This document shows, in pieces, positions 63,001 through 64,000 of a stretch of 64,000 nt of DNA (its first letter is position 1; each line of letters starts with the position of its first letter). Below the pieces are notes generated by a model that made no database searches, had not been told where the DNA came from, and was given only the letters and a program-made list of their open reading frames with translations. The translations under genes and the position numbers were made by a program. The stretch comes from CAVTAV01 sp963732795 (GTDB taxonomy: Bacteria > Pseudomonadota > Alphaproteobacteria > CAVTAV01), in contig CAVTAV010000001.1 in assembly GCA_963732795.1 (NCBI GenBank), positions 186,001 to 250,000 of the forward strand, in the 5' to 3' direction.

Positions 63001-63735
63001 TCAGATGAAGTCTGTTTTACGGGATTGCAGGTAGAAGGTCGCCGCGAGAACGAGCGGGATCGCGGCGATTTCAGCCGCCAGAATCCACAGAATCTCCGGT
63101 CGCCAAACGATCGTCGGGCTAGCTAGGTCAGGCAAGACGAAGGAAGCGGTGCGGAAGAAGCTCCAGAAGAACCAGAAGCAAATGTTGAAGGCGATGGTGA
63201 CGAACATCGCCGGCTTTTCGGATTCGGTGACGAGAGCCACGCCGAGGTTCACGCAGAACATCACGACAAGCATTCCGAAGACCACGACCGTCGACGGGAT
63301 AGACCCCGCCGAGCGCGCCCACTGGGCGATCCCGGGGTCGTCCGTTGCGATCGTCGAGGAAACAGAGCCGGCCAATGAGGGCTCAAGAACGGTCGCGAAC
63401 ACCACATAGGCGAGGAACAGAGCCAGGCATAAACCAAGGGCAAGGAACAGGGTCGCTCCGATCTTGGCCGTCGTATAATCCTTGATCGAGATGGGAAGGC
63501 TCATGACGAAGGGCAACGTCTGTTCCCGGCGTTCACCCATAACCATCCAGCTCGGCATGAAGATCACTATGCTGGCTGCCGCCATAAACATCACGGCAGC
63601 GATGATGCGGATGAAACCGTCCGCGAAGCCCGACACGACGAGCGCGATCAAGCCTCCGAGTGTCAACGAGACTAGAATGAAACGGTTGAAGTACCAGTCC
63701 TTGAGGATCAACTGTTTGACGACGACGGCGTTCAT
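63001..63735 (-). CDS. ABC-2 type transporter permease
   Basis: 244 residues from ATG 63735. VVKQLILKDWYFNRFILVSLTLGG starts the first helix; six segments are visible, including MAAASIVIFMPSWMVMGERREQTLPFVMSLPIS, the ABC-2 coupling region. It forms an exporter with the ATPase whose stop overlaps its start (ATGA). Substrate unknown; may be lipid or peptide related. Confidence 0.87.
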   Translation of the reverse strand: MNAVVVKQLILKDWYFNRFILVSLTLGGLIALVVSGFADGFIRIIAAVMFMAAASIVIFMPSWMVMGERREQTLPFVMSLPISIKDYTTAKIGATLFLALGLCLALFLAYVVFATVLEPSLAGSVSSTIATDDPGIAQWARSAGSIPSTVVVFGMLVVMFCVNLGVALVTESEKPAMFVTIAFNICFWFFWSFFRTASFVLPDLASPTIVWRPEILWILAAEIAAIPLVLAATFYLQSRKTDFI

Positions 63736-64000
63736 GTCCGGTCTCCTCTGTTGAACTCGACATTGGCGACGAAGATTTCCTCGAGCGTCATGTGCTCGAC
63801 GCCGTGGACGGTCGCGCCAACCTGCTGGAACGAATGAAGGATTCCCGGTTCGAACTTGCTGGCAGTGGCGATCACCACATGTCCGCTGCGGCGAACGTCG
63901 ACGATGCCGGGCAGCGCCGGTAGGACGGTATCGGGAGCGATCTCGAGCCGGACCCGCCGCCATTGGTCGAGGAAGGTTTCCTTGTCGCGGGATTCGATGA
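63732..64000 (-). CDS. ABC transporter ATP-binding protein, C-terminal part
   Basis: The last ~89 codons only; the Walker motifs lie outside the window. The visible end, with SRDKETFLDQWRRVRLEI and the tail VEHMTLEEIFVANVEF, matches the C-terminal extension of ABC-2 ATPases, where the MTLEEIFV-type sequence is very typical. It is translationally coupled to the permease by ATGA. Confidence 0.85.
   Translation of the reverse strand, partial: IESRDKETFLDQWRRVRLEIAPDTVLPALPGIVDVRRSGHVVIATASKFEPGILHSFQQVGATVHGVEHMTLEEIFVANVEFNRGDRT

Overview
The window is a GC-rich chromosomal segment of an alphaproteobacterium. Family-level markers are a complete cpa/tad pilus locus with possible CtrA-like boxes, the CtrA-pathway regulator CpdR, the ATP synthase zeta-type protein DUF1476, the gene order purC-purS-purQ-purL-bolA-grxD, and an sRNA resembling the alpha-r14 family. 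The order cannot be fixed by eye. A GTP-type PEP carboxykinase, DUF6152 and SnoaL-like proteins would suit a Rhodospirillales/Micropepsales-like lineage, but that is a guess.

Layout. 0-4.8 kb: end of pckG, a membrane sulfatase, a luciferase-like oxidoreductase, a MAPEG protein and a secreted EF-hand protein. 4.8-17.7 kb: Tad pilus locus, with flp, cpaA, cpaB, cpaC, cpaD, cpaE, cpaF/tadA, tadB, tadC and two TadE-like pseudopilins leftward, and a von Willebrand TadG-like gene rightward. 17.8-27.7 kb: housekeeping and envelope genes (lysophospholipase, hisN, FAD oxidoreductase, typA, an LpxH-like phosphatase, a GT4 glycosyltransferase, a lipid kinase, N-formylglutamate amidohydrolase, cpdR). A probable sRNA with an anti-Shine-Dalgarno motif lies at about 26.03-26.13 kb. 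27.7-33.9 kb: tRNA-Val, a secreted beta-propeller protein, an orphan Rieske petA, and small secreted proteins (SnoaL-like, unknown, DUF6152). 33.9-39.2 kb: mgtE, tRNA-Leu, a membrane protein/XRE pair, cysG(N)-cysH and DUF1476. 39.4-44.0 kb: purine synthesis plus BolA and monothiol glutaredoxin. 44.1-47.2 kb: rpsD, trmJ and an ECF sigma/NrsF-type anti-sigma pair.

The most striking system is at 46.6-50.25 kb. A SigF-like ECF sigma factor and its NrsF-like membrane anti-sigma factor diverge from a bufferin-type RiPP operon: two DUF2282 precursors with identical cysteine spacing, a DUF692 (MbnB-like) maturase, a DUF2063 partner and a DoxX protein. Each precursor gene has a match to the Caulobacter SigF promoter form GTAACC-N16-CGAA. 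This predicts metal-stress-inducible production of a modified, probably copper-binding peptide.

50.4-64 kb: cimA, cysS, a YegP-like protein, gltX, nadE, class II DAHP synthase, glutathione reductase, wecB, a carboxymuconolactone decarboxylase-like protein, an acyltransferase and an ABC-2 exporter.

About twenty genes, many essential, are broken by single-base frameshifts, concentrated at 18-27 kb and 50-60 kb, while other stretches are clean. I read these as residual sequencing indels, not gene decay, and give whole-gene spans. At least four families of palindromic intergenic repeats are scattered between genes.
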